Source: Sphingobacterium sp. ML3W (GTDB taxonomy: Bacteria; Bacteroidota; Bacteroidia; Sphingobacteriales; Sphingobacteriaceae). Taken from it: a stretch of 64,000 nt of DNA. The translations under genes were made by a program, and so were the position numbers. Under the pieces are notes generated by a model. That model worked only from the letters and a program-made list of their open reading frames with translations. It was not told the origin of the DNA and did not search any database. The stretch covers positions 5,208,001 to 5,272,000 of the forward strand of contig NZ_CP107036.1 of NCBI RefSeq assembly GCF_029542085.1, in the 5' to 3' direction. Positions 25,187 to 34,590 of the stretch are shown here, piece by piece (position 1 is the first letter of the stretch; each line of letters opens with the position of its first letter).

Positions 25187-28030
25187 TTATGACATCTCCA
25201 GTTTTAGGAAACGTGCGGTTTCGCTTTTCTTGTTTTTAATTAAATTTTCTGGTGTTCCTTCAAATAATACTTGACCACCTTCTTTCCCTCCCTCAGGACC
25301 GATATCAACCACCCAGTCCGCGGATTTGACAACATCAAGGTTGTGTTCGATAATCAATACCGTATTTCCACGGTCCACCAGTCGGTTGATCACACCCATG
25401 AGTACATTGACGTCTTCAAAATGAAGCCCTGTTGTTGGTTCGTCGAGGATGTAAAATGTGTTTCCGGTATCTTTCTTGGAAAGTTCTGTGGCAAGTTTCA
25501 CCCGCTGTGCCTCTCCTCCAGATAAGGTTGTAGAAGATTGACCCAAGGTAATATAACCTAAACCTACATCTTGTAATGTTTTGATTTTTCTGTAAATACT
25601 TGGTACGTTTTCAAAGAAATCAACAGCATCATTGATGCTCATATCGAGTACATCTGAAATAGATTTACCTTTGTAGCGCACTTCCAAAGTTTCTCGGTTA
25701 TAACGCTTTCCGTGACATGTTTCACAAGGAACCTGTACATCAGGAAGGAAATTCATCTCAATCACCTTCAATCCTGCACCCTGGCAGGTTTCACAACGCC
25801 CACCTTTGACATTGAATGAAAAACGACCGGGTTTATACCCCCTGATTTTTGCTTCGGGAAGCTGAACGAAGAGCGTACGAATATCGGAGAATACACCTGT
25901 ATAGGTTGAAGGATTGGAACGCGGTGTACGGCCGATAGGACTTTGATCAATTTCAATGACTTTATCAATATGCTCCAAGCCCTCAATCTTTTTGAAAGGA
26001 AGTGGAGTCGCTTTCGCTCGAAAGAAATGTTTATTTAAGATCGGGTACAATGTACCGGTAATTAAACTCGATTTACCAGAGCCCGAAACACCCGATACAA
26101 CGATCAATTTGCCGAGCGGAAAGGTTACAGTCAGGTTTTTCAGATTATGCCCAGTAGCGCCATGAATGGTCAGCGTTTTGCTATTACCTTCACGTCGTTT
26201 CTCCGGGATCTTAACCTCTTTTTTCCCATTAAGATAAGCTGCGGTCAAAGAGTCTGATTTTAAGATCTCGTCGGGTTGGCCTTCAGCAACGACTGTACCA
26301 CCATGAACACCCGCCGCCGGGCCCATATCAATCACATAATCCGCATGTAAGATCATATCCTTATCATGCTCAACGACCAAGACCGAATTGCCAATATCAC
26401 GTAAATTTTTGAGCGCCTTAATGAGACGTTCGTTGTCACGTTGATGTAATCCGATGCTCGGTTCATCCAGAATATAAAGCACATTGACCAACTGCGAACC
26501 AATCTGGGTGGCTAAACGAATCCGTTGCGCTTCCCCACCGGATAGGGTTTTTGCTGTACGATCCAATGTCAGGTAATTCAAGCCTACATCCAGTAAAAAG
26601 CCCAAACGAGCCCTTATTTCTTTAAGTATTTCTGTAGCAATGACTAACTGGCGTTCATCCAGTTTGCTCTCTACCTGATCGAACCATTCTTTCAACGCAG
26701 AAATATCTAATGTCGATAGTTCATGAATATTCTTGTCTGCGATCATAAAATGAAGCGATTCTTTCTTCAACCTTGCTCCTTCGCAAGTAGGACAGGTAAC
26801 TTTGGTTCTGAAATCATCCAGTGAAGGTGCTTCATCAGAAGATTTTCCGGAAAATTCCTCGAGCATTTTGAAGATCCCTTCAAATTCCACACGATATTCA
26901 CGCGTGCCATAACTTCCATAGGATACGGTGACGACGATAGGTTCTTCTTTATTACCAAATAAAAGTTGGTCGATCTGCTCATCGCTCAGTTTTTCCAGTG
27001 CTGTTGTTACTGCAAAATCCAATTTTTTGGCTACTGCTTTAAGTACCTCAAAAGTCCAGTTCTCCCGTGTTGGCCCCAATGGTGCCAGCCCCCCTTTTTG
27101 AATGCTGAGTTTTTTGTCAGGAATGACAGCATTTTTGTCAATCTCAAAGATATAACCTAATCCATCACATGTCGGACAGGCACCATAAGGTGAGTTGAAT
27201 GAGAAGGTATTGGGTTGGGGTTCATCATAAGAGATCCCTGACTCCGCATCCATCAGATACCGGCTATAAAATTGTTCCTGATTATCTTTGGTAGACACTT
27301 TGATAATGCCTTTTGCTGTTTTCATGGCCTGCATAACCGAAGTCTGTAGCCGCTTTTTGTCATCGCGTTCTATTTTCAGACGATCAACAACAATCTCAAT
27401 ATCGTGAATTTTATAGCGGTCTACTTGCATTTTTGGGACAAGGTCCAGTATTTCACCATCTACACGCACTTTGACATAACCCTGTTTACGAATTTGCTCA
27501 AAAAGCTCCCGATAATGTCCTTTACGTCCTTTTACGACAGGAGCGAGGATATTTAACGCTTGCCCTTCAAATTCATCCAAAATACGGTCGATCACCTGAT
27601 CGTCAGACATGCGTTCCATTTTTTTGCCAGTGACATAGGAGAATGCTTCACCTGCGCGGGCAAACAAAAGACGCATAAAGTCGTATACTTCAGTAATGGT
27701 TCCTACAGTTGACCTTGGATTTTTGCTCGTTGTTTTCTGTTCAATGGAAATCACAGGACTCAAACCCGATATCTTGTCCACATCCGGACGCTCCATACCC
27801 CCCAAAAACTGACGGCTATAGGCACTAAAAGTTTCCATGTACCGACGTTGTCCCTCCGCATAAATGGTGTCAAAAGCCAGGGATGACTTTCCACTGCCAC
27901 TTAAACCGGTGATGACGACCAATTCGTTTCTCGGAAAAGATACATCTATATTTTTTAGATTGTGCGCACGCGCCCCAAATACTTGAACTTCACTCTGTTC
28001 GCCCAAATCTGGGCTTCTTTTTACTGCCAT
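25187..28030 (-). CDS. uvrA: Excinuclease ABC subunit UvrA
   Basis: 947 residues, the usual length. It is the damage-recognition ATPase of nucleotide excision repair. Two ABC modules are complete: Walker A GLSGSGKSS and GVSGSGKSS, signature LSGGEAQR twice, and Walker B ILDEPSIGLH and ILDEPTTGLH. CPTCEGARL is present and the C-terminal zinc finger is intact (CETCQGAG, then CETCHGKRY). The N-terminal zinc module keeps only its second pair (CPTCDGLG); the first CxxC seen in E. coli is replaced by the non-cysteine stretch GISYDEPQP. It is 131 bases upstream of mutL on the same strand. Confidence 0.96.
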   Translation of the reverse strand: MAVKRSPDLGEQSEVQVFGARAHNLKNIDVSFPRNELVVITGLSGSGKSSLAFDTIYAEGQRRYMETFSAYSRQFLGGMERPDVDKISGLSPVISIEQKTTSKNPRSTVGTITEVYDFMRLLFARAGEAFSYVTGKKMERMSDDQVIDRILDEFEGQALNILAPVVKGRKGHYRELFEQIRKQGYVKVRVDGEILDLVPKMQVDRYKIHDIEIVVDRLKIERDDKKRLQTSVMQAMKTAKGIIKVSTKDNQEQFYSRYLMDAESGISYDEPQPNTFSFNSPYGACPTCDGLGYIFEIDKNAVIPDKKLSIQKGGLAPLGPTRENWTFEVLKAVAKKLDFAVTTALEKLSDEQIDQLLFGNKEEPIVVTVSYGSYGTREYRVEFEGIFKMLEEFSGKSSDEAPSLDDFRTKVTCPTCEGARLKKESLHFMIADKNIHELSTLDISALKEWFDQVESKLDERQLVIATEILKEIRARLGFLLDVGLNYLTLDRTAKTLSGGEAQRIRLATQIGSQLVNVLYILDEPSIGLHQRDNERLIKALKNLRDIGNSVLVVEHDKDMILHADYVIDMGPAAGVHGGTVVAEGQPDEILKSDSLTAAYLNGKKEVKIPEKRREGNSKTLTIHGATGHNLKNLTVTFPLGKLIVVSGVSGSGKSSLITGTLYPILNKHFFRAKATPLPFKKIEGLEHIDKVIEIDQSPIGRTPRSNPSTYTGVFSDIRTLFVQLPEAKIRGYKPGRFSFNVKGGRCETCQGAGLKVIEMNFLPDVQVPCETCHGKRYNRETLEVRYKGKSISDVLDMSINDAVDFFENVPSIYRKIKTLQDVGLGYITLGQSSTTLSGGEAQRVKLATELSKKDTGNTFYILDEPTTGLHFEDVNVLMGVINRLVDRGNTVLIIEHNLDVVKSADWVVDIGPEGGKEGGQVLFEGTPENLIKNKKSETARFLKLEMS

Positions 28031-28075
28031 GAAAACTCCTTAAAACCCTTGTAAAGGGATAAAATGCAAAACATG

Positions 28076-28083
28076 CAAAATTA
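28076..28083 (-). promoter_or_regulatory. Putative -7 element for uvrA
   Basis: TAATTTTG on the minus strand is an exact TAnnTTTG match, about 46 bases before the uvrA ATG. No clear -33 partner was seen. Confidence 0.35.
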
Positions 28084-28340
28084 CAGATTTTAAAGGAATT
28101 ATGCGAGCCTATCTGACTTTTGGAATAAAATGTGATATACAGGTGATGCGGAGCTCTTGTGATGCTGTAATGATTTAGGAAAGTTACGAAGGTTATTGTT
28201 ATCTTGTGATCGATTTAGATCGTTATGACAACCTTGTAAGCTGTAAGTTTATACAGAAAGTGTCTAGAAAATAAAACGTTAAAATTAAAAAACCAATTCA
28301 ACGAGTTTGTAAACCAAAGGTATGTTTCAACTAAGGTCGC

Positions 28341-28363
28341 AATGCTCAATACTCAATACAACA
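28341..28363. repeat. Interspersed ATACTCAATACT-type repeat, copy 3
   Basis: GCTCAATACTCAATACAACA lies immediately before the start codon at 28367. It resembles the copies at 15831, 18022, 38112 and 52475. Confidence 0.5.
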
Positions 28364-28366
28364 ATA

Positions 28367-29422
28367 ATGCGAAAATACGACGTCAGCAAACAGGAAAAAC
28401 AATCCATCGAAGATATTGTCCAATTTTGGAAAAAGGAGAATCTATTGGATGAACAAAAAGCCAGTGAACTGATGGATAGCCTCGATGTTAAAAGTTTTGA
28501 TTGGGGGCAACTGGCGCGTTATGCTTTTTGGATCGCCTTGGCCTCTTTGGTGTTCGCTGTTTTCTCGCTATTTACAGACGCTTCTTTCCTGGCTTTTGTG
28601 GATACTCTTTATGAAGCGCCCAACATTTTATTCTGCTTCTTTTTTGCTGCGGTCGCTGTGCTGTTCTATACGCTGGGGTTTCGTTATAAAAAGCGTTATC
28701 CCTATAAGAATCTTTCCACAGAGACCATGATGTTGATCGGAGTATTCGGAACGGCAGCCTGCATCGGGTTTATGGGTAAGGTATTGGATAAAGATACCAT
28801 GCATTATTCGCTTTTATTTTTATTGTCCGTTGCGATCTATGGTATTCTTGCGGTAAAGCTCGATAGCAAGCTGATCTGGACCTTTATGCTTTTGGCCCTT
28901 GGCGTTTGGTTCGCCACCGAGACAGCCTATCATAGCAACTGGGGATTTAAATTCTGGGGAATGAATTATCCGCTACGCTTTACTATTTTCGGTGCAATGA
29001 TCACAGCAGCTGCGGTTTGGCTGCAACCACGTTTTGAACGCTTGCAGATCTTTCAGCCGGTCAGTTATATCATTGGATTGATTTACCTTATGGTTTCCTT
29101 ATGGACACTGTCCATTTTCGGTAACTATTCGGATTTTTATGAATGGACCACCGTACGTCAATACCATATGTTTTATTGGGGTATTTTATCAACTGCGGTG
29201 TCCGCTTTTCTCGTTATTTATGGGTTAAAAGCAAAAGATAATGTCACCCGTGAGGTAGGCTTTGTATTTTTGGTGCTGAATATCTATACACGCTATGTGG
29301 AGTATCTATGGGATAATATCAACAGAGCCGTATTTTTCTTGATCCTGGCAGTTTCCTTTTGGTTTGTCGGACGTTGGGCAGAGAAATTATGGAATAGACG
29401 AAAAGAGGAGCTCGAAAGGTAA
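28367..29422 (+). CDS. DUF2157-like multi-pass membrane protein
   Basis: 351 residues from ATG 28367 (MRKYDVSKQEK). A short soluble N-terminus (about 1-50, QSIEDIVQFWKKENLLDEQKASELMDSL) resembles the start of DUF2157 proteins. About nine to ten membrane helices follow to the C-terminal charged tail. The function is unknown. The ATG is preceded directly by a copy of the ATACTCAATAC repeat. Two stop codons in tandem end the gene, and a decayed response-regulator fragment lies just after. Confidence 0.75.
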   Translation: MRKYDVSKQEKQSIEDIVQFWKKENLLDEQKASELMDSLDVKSFDWGQLARYAFWIALASLVFAVFSLFTDASFLAFVDTLYEAPNILFCFFFAAVAVLFYTLGFRYKKRYPYKNLSTETMMLIGVFGTAACIGFMGKVLDKDTMHYSLLFLLSVAIYGILAVKLDSKLIWTFMLLALGVWFATETAYHSNWGFKFWGMNYPLRFTIFGAMITAAAVWLQPRFERLQIFQPVSYIIGLIYLMVSLWTLSIFGNYSDFYEWTTVRQYHMFYWGILSTAVSAFLVIYGLKAKDNVTREVGFVFLVLNIYTRYVEYLWDNINRAVFFLILAVSFWFVGRWAEKLWNRRKEELER

Positions 29423-29428
29423 TAACAA

Positions 29429-29554
29429 TTGAATCCTCCAATAGATGGTATCGCGAAACGGAAGCGTTATGAAAACGATGCTGTGGATTTTTTTCTTAAA
29501 CCGATTTTATTTGAATGTCTTAAACGCGCTGTAGAAAAGATTGAATCCATATAG
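29429..29554 (+). pseudogene. Remnant of a LytTR-type response regulator (end of receiver domain)
   Basis: A 41-codon frame running to TAG at 29552-29554. Its product includes YENDAVDFFLKPILFE followed by CLKRAVEKIE. This closely follows the alpha4-beta5-alpha5 end of receiver domains in LytTR regulators, where VDYLLKP followed by xxFExxxKAV is usual and the Lys-Pro is invariant. There is no ATG, no upstream receiver sequence and no LytTR DNA-binding domain. The nearest upstream features are the stops of the membrane-protein gene, so this is read as a decayed fragment. Chance similarity is possible but unlikely given the length of the match. Confidence 0.55.
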
Positions 29555-29592
29555 CAACCCGAATGCAGGATAAACAACCTCTGGTGTAAGTT

Positions 29593-30270
29593 TCAGAAAT
29601 GAACCGTAAACCCTACGCCTCGATTCGAACTGATGCTCAGATTCGGGTCATGACTTAGGTATTTTCGTATGCGGGTGATAAAAACGTCCATGCTCCTGCC
29701 GGTAAAAAAATCAGCGCTCCCCCATACCTTTTCAAGGATATCTTCCCGTGTCACGAGCTGACCATTGTGCTGGCAAAGGAACAAAAGTAATTGTGCTTCC
29801 CGCTCGGTGAGCCTATATTGTTCCAAAGCATGACTCAGCAACAGTTGGTCGGGAAAAAATAGGTACGAACCAATTGGAATGGAACCTGCGGATACATGTT
29901 TTTGATTGCGTTTTAGTATATTCTGTATACGAAGTAACAATTCTTCAGGATCACAGGGTTTGGTAATATAATCGTCGGCACCGATTTTTAAACCGGTCAA
30001 CTTATCGATCTTCTGTTCTTTGGCCGTTAAAAAGATAAAAGGAAGTGATGGGAAAAGTGTATTGATCTCTTTGGCCAGTGTAAAGCCGCTCACCTGGGGG
30101 AGCATCACATCCAAAATAATTAAATCATATCCCACAAGCTGCTGAAAGTCTGCTATAAGATCATTCGGCTGTAAAATCCATTCCACCTGAAAGTCCGACA
30201 GCTCGAGGTATTGTTTCAGCATGAATCCGAAATCCGGATCATCTTCTACCAACAATAGTTTATTCTTCAT
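29593..30270 (-). CDS. Two-component response regulator, OmpR/PhoB family
   Basis: 225 residues. The receiver domain (1-120) has the acidic pair at D10/D11, phospho-acceptor D54 in LIILDVMLP, LTAKE, and the Lys of GADDYITKP. A winged-helix DNA-binding domain follows (about 130-225: YRLTEREAQLLLFLCQH, TREDILEKVWG, DVFITRIRKYLS, ISSNRGVGFTV). It starts 11 bases after the histidine kinase stop, as a cognate pair. The divergent outer-membrane protein gene at 31715 is a plausible target. Confidence 0.93.
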   Translation of the reverse strand: MKNKLLLVEDDPDFGFMLKQYLELSDFQVEWILQPNDLIADFQQLVGYDLIILDVMLPQVSGFTLAKEINTLFPSLPFIFLTAKEQKIDKLTGLKIGADDYITKPCDPEELLLRIQNILKRNQKHVSAGSIPIGSYLFFPDQLLLSHALEQYRLTEREAQLLLFLCQHNGQLVTREDILEKVWGSADFFTGRSMDVFITRIRKYLSHDPNLSISSNRGVGFTVHF

Positions 30271-30281
30271 AACCCGATAAA

Positions 30282-31601
30282 TTAGCGCGGCAATAGCACC
30301 ACAAAAGTTGTTCCTTGCTGCAATTTACTCATCACGCTGATATCGCCCGCATATTTTTTGATGATATTCTTAACCAAAAATAGACCGATTCCTAAACCCT
30401 TCGTGTCATGGATATTATTTTTTTGGATACGGTAAAACTTTTCAAAAATATAAGGCAATTCGCTTTCTTCCATTCCTTGTCCATTATCGCTGACCTGAAT
30501 GGATAGCTGGTTTTTCTGCTCTTCAAAACGGATATTCAGTTGTGTAGCACCGTATTTGGCCGCGTTATTCATCAGGTTTGAAAATAATGTCGCTGCATCT
30601 AGAGGATTAAGGCAAATCTGCATGTTGGAGCTTGGCGCAACAATGAGTTTGACCGTTGGATTGCACAGCTGAAAATCACTAAAAATACTCGCTAGTTCAT
30701 CCGGAGTTATGGGGGCTAAACTCGTCGTCGTTTGGTGCTCATTCAGCGGATCTAGTGTCTGTTCCAAGCGGTTAACCTGGCGTTCAATAACCGCTATGAT
30801 CGTGTCATCCGGAGATTTTCGGAGTGTTTTAGCCGCAATTTTAAGGGTAGCGATAGGCGTTTTTAGCTCGTGCGAGATATTGTCCACCACATCGTGCAAG
30901 ACAGCGATCTGTTTGTCTTGTTTTCGGAGATTAGTGATGGTTCGATAAAACAGCCAGATAAATGCTGCAAGAATCAATAAAGTGCTCAGTAATAGCGAAG
31001 TCAGCTCCCTGAACAAAATCCAGCGCAGATTGACCACTTCAAAAGACGTCTTTCGCGGAACAGAAAAAACATATAAGATTTCTCTGCTCTGGACGCTATC
31101 CTGAACTTTGTTTGTTTCAGTTTTCTCTGTAAGCCATTTGCTGCTTGATAATTCCGTAGGGTTGTGAAAAGTGCCCTTTGTGGTATACACGGTGATGGGT
31201 CCATTAACCAATGGGGTTGCTACATCCTTATAATAAATACCCAATATTTCCTGTCGGAGGATCACATGCATACCCAGTGGCCGGAATATACTGTCGACAT
31301 ATTTTGTTAGCTCCAGGGATGTTTTCTGCGCATGTGTTTTATATAAATTTTTTAGACCTTCTGCCGTGATCTCCTTTTTAACCAGTTTAATGTAATAATC
31401 ACGGGCGATATCCTTGCTTAATAAGTTGTTGTCAAAAATAGAATCGGAGTCTTCTAATCTGTCCAGGTTCTTTTTGACATCAGCGAATACTTCACGTTGT
31501 TTGAGCCGATAGGTATTGTACAATTGATAACCTTGTATGCCAATGAGGATGGCAAAAAATAGGGTGAAAAGGATGATATAATTTTTAGGTTTCAATTCCA
31601 T
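30282..31601 (-). CDS. Sensor histidine kinase
   Basis: 439 residues from ATG 31601 (MELKPKNY). One membrane helix is near the N-terminus (about 8-26). A periplasmic sensor region (about 27-200) has no recognised domain, and a second helix lies at about 200-222. HisKA carries the phospho-His in ISHELKTPIATL. HATPase_c shows LFSNLMNNAAKYG (N box), VSDNGQGM (G1), FEKFYRI (F) and GLGIGLFLVK (G2). It phosphorylates the downstream regulator. The periplasmic segment would sense an envelope or outside signal. Confidence 0.92.
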   Translation of the reverse strand: MELKPKNYIILFTLFFAILIGIQGYQLYNTYRLKQREVFADVKKNLDRLEDSDSIFDNNLLSKDIARDYYIKLVKKEITAEGLKNLYKTHAQKTSLELTKYVDSIFRPLGMHVILRQEILGIYYKDVATPLVNGPITVYTTKGTFHNPTELSSSKWLTEKTETNKVQDSVQSREILYVFSVPRKTSFEVVNLRWILFRELTSLLLSTLLILAAFIWLFYRTITNLRKQDKQIAVLHDVVDNISHELKTPIATLKIAAKTLRKSPDDTIIAVIERQVNRLEQTLDPLNEHQTTTSLAPITPDELASIFSDFQLCNPTVKLIVAPSSNMQICLNPLDAATLFSNLMNNAAKYGATQLNIRFEEQKNQLSIQVSDNGQGMEESELPYIFEKFYRIQKNNIHDTKGLGIGLFLVKNIIKKYAGDISVMSKLQQGTTFVVLLPR

Positions 31602-31714
31602 ATACAAATATAATTGCTTACTAGCAACATCATACACCTTAACGCAGCATTAACTCTTCATTAACCATATTTAGCGGAGGTAATGGACAATTTTGGAGCA
31701 TTAAATACCGAAAT

Positions 31715-34087
31715 ATGAAAGGATTATTATTTTTGCTCTTAGCTCCTTTGCTTTCCACAGCACAGACTAGACAAGTAGCGGGACAGATTCAAAAGGGAAA
31801 TAGCGAGCAACTGGCTGATGTATCTATTGTGTTATTGGATAGTACTTATCAACAAATTAGAGAAATGAAGACTGATCTTTCCGGAAAGTTTGAATTAACA
31901 TTGAAACAGCATACGAAATACTATCTCAAAGCATCACATTTGAATTTTGGCACGAAGGAATTATTTTTTTACAGCGATACCATAAAAAGTCCGTTGATCG
32001 TGACACTTCTTCCTAAAGCGAAAGAGCTTGAGGAAGTTAATGTTGTAGGCCGGCAGCCTCGATTGATCCGCAAGTTGGATCGCCTAGAATTTAACGTACA
32101 GCATAGTAATCTCTCTGCACTCAATACCTGGGATATCCTTAAACGTACACCTTTGGTGATGGCTAATGGCTCGGACTTAATGGTTCGGGGAAGTAAAAAG
32201 ATTATGGTGCTGATCAATGACCACAAGATTCTGCTCAGTGGCGAGGAGCTGAAAACCTATCTGGAGAATACCGCTGGCAACGATGTCCAGTCCATCGAGG
32301 TGATTACCAATCCCCCTGCAAAATATGAAGCGGAGGGAAGTACAATCATCAATATCAAGCTTTCCAAATCTACCTTATATGGGTATCGGGGTACGTTAGT
32401 GGGGTTGGCGGAAAAAAGCACGACCTGGAAACAGTTGTTTGGACTGACACAGTATTACAAGAATGAAAAATTCAATCTACGGGCGACATACAATTTTGGG
32501 CGTGGTACCTATGCACGTTATGAAACAAACTACGTGTATTACCCGAAAGAACAGACCTCATGGGAAGGCACGATGGATCGTTTCGATACCAATAATAGCC
32601 AAAATAGTTATGTGCTTTCGATGGAATATACACCAGACACAACATGGTCGGTCAATATGGGCTTAACGGGTTATTATGGGCCGAGGTCCTACGGGGTCTA
32701 TGAGGTACCTACAGCAATCTATAATAAAGACCGTGTGCAAGAATCCAGCTATTTTACAACAAATGATCATGAACGGTCCAATAAAAACAACAATCTTTAC
32801 CTTCAGGTAAGCAAGAAACTCAGCTCCAAATGGAGTATCAATTGGTCTTCTTATTTTACGTCCAGCAATGCTACCAACGATCAAGATGTTTTGACGGCAT
32901 TGAATTTTAAAGGGGAAAAACCATCAAGTACGCGTTTTATTAGCAATAACGAGAGCGAAAACCGACTTTTATCCACACAAATGGACATTACGGGAAAGAT
33001 AAAAGAGCTAGAGGTCGAGTTCGGTGGAAAGTTTAGTGCTGTAAAAACAACAAGTGACTTAATATTTTCGGACGATGAATCAGGTACCCTGCAATATCGG
33101 CCCGACAAGAGTAGCCTGTTTGATTATAAAGAGCGTAATGCCGCCTTATACACATCGTTTAACTATAGCTGGAAGAAATGGAGCTGGAAGGCGGGGTTAA
33201 GAGGGGAGTATACCGACCTAGAAGGACGGGTTTCAGAACCGGAGGACATTAATAAGAAGGATTATTTTGTGTTGTTTCCCACTTTCTACATGCAATATGC
33301 GCTCTCGGATCAGCAACAATTCGGATTTTCCTATGGTAAACGCATCAGCCGTCCCGCTTATTCATGGCTTAATCCGGCGAAATCCTATTATAACCTGTTT
33401 TCATATTTCCAGGGAGATCCCCGCTTGAGGGCCACGATTGTGCATAATCTCAATCTGACCTGGACAAAGAACAATTGGAATGTGGATCTATTTTATCGTT
33501 TTGAAAAATGGCCTAATATGGAAATTGCTTTGCAGGACAACGTCAATCACCAGCTGATCTTTCAATATACCAATATTAAGAAAGGGCAAGGGGCAGGTAT
33601 AGATTTGGGGAAGAGCTTTCAATTGACCTCCCGTTGGGGATTAAATCTTCAACTGGAAGGAATGTACAATGAGAATTATTTTATGGGGGCCGATGCGGTG
33701 CTACATAAGAACGATGTTTATATCGGTAATGGCAACATAAGTTCAAACTATGTCTTGGACAAAAATGCGGGTTGGAATCTGGAACTCGGCAATACGTTTA
33801 CCTCACCGACTATTCAGGGACCATTCCGGATTACAGGCTACTCCAGTACCTACGTGATGACCAACCGAAAGTTTTTTAATAAGCGACTGGAAGTCAACCT
33901 TGCATTTATGGATATTTTTAGGACAGAGAAAATGAGGATATCGTCAAAATATGCTGATCAGAACAATTATTTTGATGATTATCGGGATACAAGAAAGGTA
34001 AATGTGACGTTGCGGTATCACTTTGGGAACCAAAAGGTCAAGAGCAGCAACCAACCGAATAAGACCGAAGAGCAATCAAGACTTTAG
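31715..34087 (+). CDS. Outer-membrane beta-barrel family protein (TonB-receptor-like, OMP_b-brl_3 type)
   Basis: 790 residues. It has a signal peptide (about 1-16, ending LSTAQ), a carboxypeptidase-regulatory-like domain (about 20-100), and a plug-like domain (about 105-215) with ELEEVNVVG, WDILKRTP and MVLINDHKILLSGEEL leading into IEVITNPPAKYEAEG. A barrel to the C-terminus ends NVTLRYHFG. This subgroup differs from classical TonB receptors in its plug but is built the same way; the substrate is unknown. It is transcribed divergently from the two-component operon across 113 bases, so that system may control it. Confidence 0.85.
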   Translation: MKGLLFLLLAPLLSTAQTRQVAGQIQKGNSEQLADVSIVLLDSTYQQIREMKTDLSGKFELTLKQHTKYYLKASHLNFGTKELFFYSDTIKSPLIVTLLPKAKELEEVNVVGRQPRLIRKLDRLEFNVQHSNLSALNTWDILKRTPLVMANGSDLMVRGSKKIMVLINDHKILLSGEELKTYLENTAGNDVQSIEVITNPPAKYEAEGSTIINIKLSKSTLYGYRGTLVGLAEKSTTWKQLFGLTQYYKNEKFNLRATYNFGRGTYARYETNYVYYPKEQTSWEGTMDRFDTNNSQNSYVLSMEYTPDTTWSVNMGLTGYYGPRSYGVYEVPTAIYNKDRVQESSYFTTNDHERSNKNNNLYLQVSKKLSSKWSINWSSYFTSSNATNDQDVLTALNFKGEKPSSTRFISNNESENRLLSTQMDITGKIKELEVEFGGKFSAVKTTSDLIFSDDESGTLQYRPDKSSLFDYKERNAALYTSFNYSWKKWSWKAGLRGEYTDLEGRVSEPEDINKKDYFVLFPTFYMQYALSDQQQFGFSYGKRISRPAYSWLNPAKSYYNLFSYFQGDPRLRATIVHNLNLTWTKNNWNVDLFYRFEKWPNMEIALQDNVNHQLIFQYTNIKKGQGAGIDLGKSFQLTSRWGLNLQLEGMYNENYFMGADAVLHKNDVYIGNGNISSNYVLDKNAGWNLELGNTFTSPTIQGPFRITGYSSTYVMTNRKFFNKRLEVNLAFMDIFRTEKMRISSKYADQNNYFDDYRDTRKVNVTLRYHFGNQKVKSSNQPNKTEEQSRL

Positions 34088-34153
34088 CCCGCTATTCTTT
34101 AAATAGCGGGGCTGTCCTTCCTATTTCAGATTCGTTTGAAATAGGAAGGACAG
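34088..34153 (+). terminator. Double hairpin between convergent genes
   Basis: Hairpin one is CCCGCTATT (34088-34096) with AATAGCGGG (34102-34110). Hairpin two is a 17-bp perfect stem (34112-34128 with 34137-34153, eight-base loop). Neither has a T-run, so termination by the intrinsic route is uncertain; the structures may protect 3' ends. Confidence 0.6.
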
Positions 34154-34165
34154 ACATACTGAAAT

Positions 34166-34582
34166 TTAGTTTATTTTTAGCGAATAAGTGATGTTGATAC
34201 CACCCGCTGCAAGCATATCATGTACTGAACAATATTTTTTCACAGCTAGCTCGGCTGCTTTCGTCGCCTTCACTTCATCAATTTCCCCTTTGAGGAAAAA
34301 GTTGATATGAATATCCGTAAACACTTGGGGCACTTCTTCACGGCGCTTTCCTTCTACTTCCACTTGGACATCATCAATTTGTTGACGCTGTTTTACCAGG
34401 ATACTATGTAGGTCAAAAACGCTGCAAGAACCCAATGCCATCAATACCAACTCCATGGGGCGAACACCTTTTCCTTCACCACCGATCGCTTCAGAACCAT
34501 CGATATTCACTTTGACGGAAGATAATTCACTGCTGGCTTCGAAATGCACAGCTTGGTTGACACGGTTTAATTTGATTTTCAT
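34166..34582 (-). CDS. OsmC family peroxiredoxin-like protein
   Basis: 138 residues, a full-length OsmC/YhfA-type fold. The two redox cysteines are in place: C53 in LMALGSCSVFDLHSIL and C118 in VKKYCSVHDML. GGEGKGVRPMELVLMAL is the family's central helix. The proteins reduce organic hydroperoxides in the cytoplasm using dithiols, although the YhfA-like subgroup is less well defined. A coding-like remnant ends 8 bases upstream of its ATG. Confidence 0.92.
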   Translation of the reverse strand: MKIKLNRVNQAVHFEASSELSSVKVNIDGSEAIGGEGKGVRPMELVLMALGSCSVFDLHSILVKQRQQIDDVQVEVEGKRREEVPQVFTDIHINFFLKGEIDEVKATKAAELAVKKYCSVHDMLAAGGINITYSLKIN

Positions 34583-34590
34583 AAGAATAA

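Larger units (their letters stand above)
28031..28366. other. Intergenic region between uvrA and a membrane-protein gene
   Basis: A 336-base divergent spacer. It holds a likely uvrA -7 box (28076-28083) and an imperfect inverted repeat (AAGGTTATTGTTATC near 28187 with GTTATGACAACCTT near 28222). A copy of the ATACTCAATAC repeat lies at 28341-28363. No coding sequence or LexA-type box was recognised. Confidence 0.5.

Noticed and set aside
29620..29640. GATTCGAAC, similar to a tRNA T-arm
   Set aside because: It lies inside the C-terminus of the response regulator and no acceptor, D-arm or anticodon-arm partner is present.
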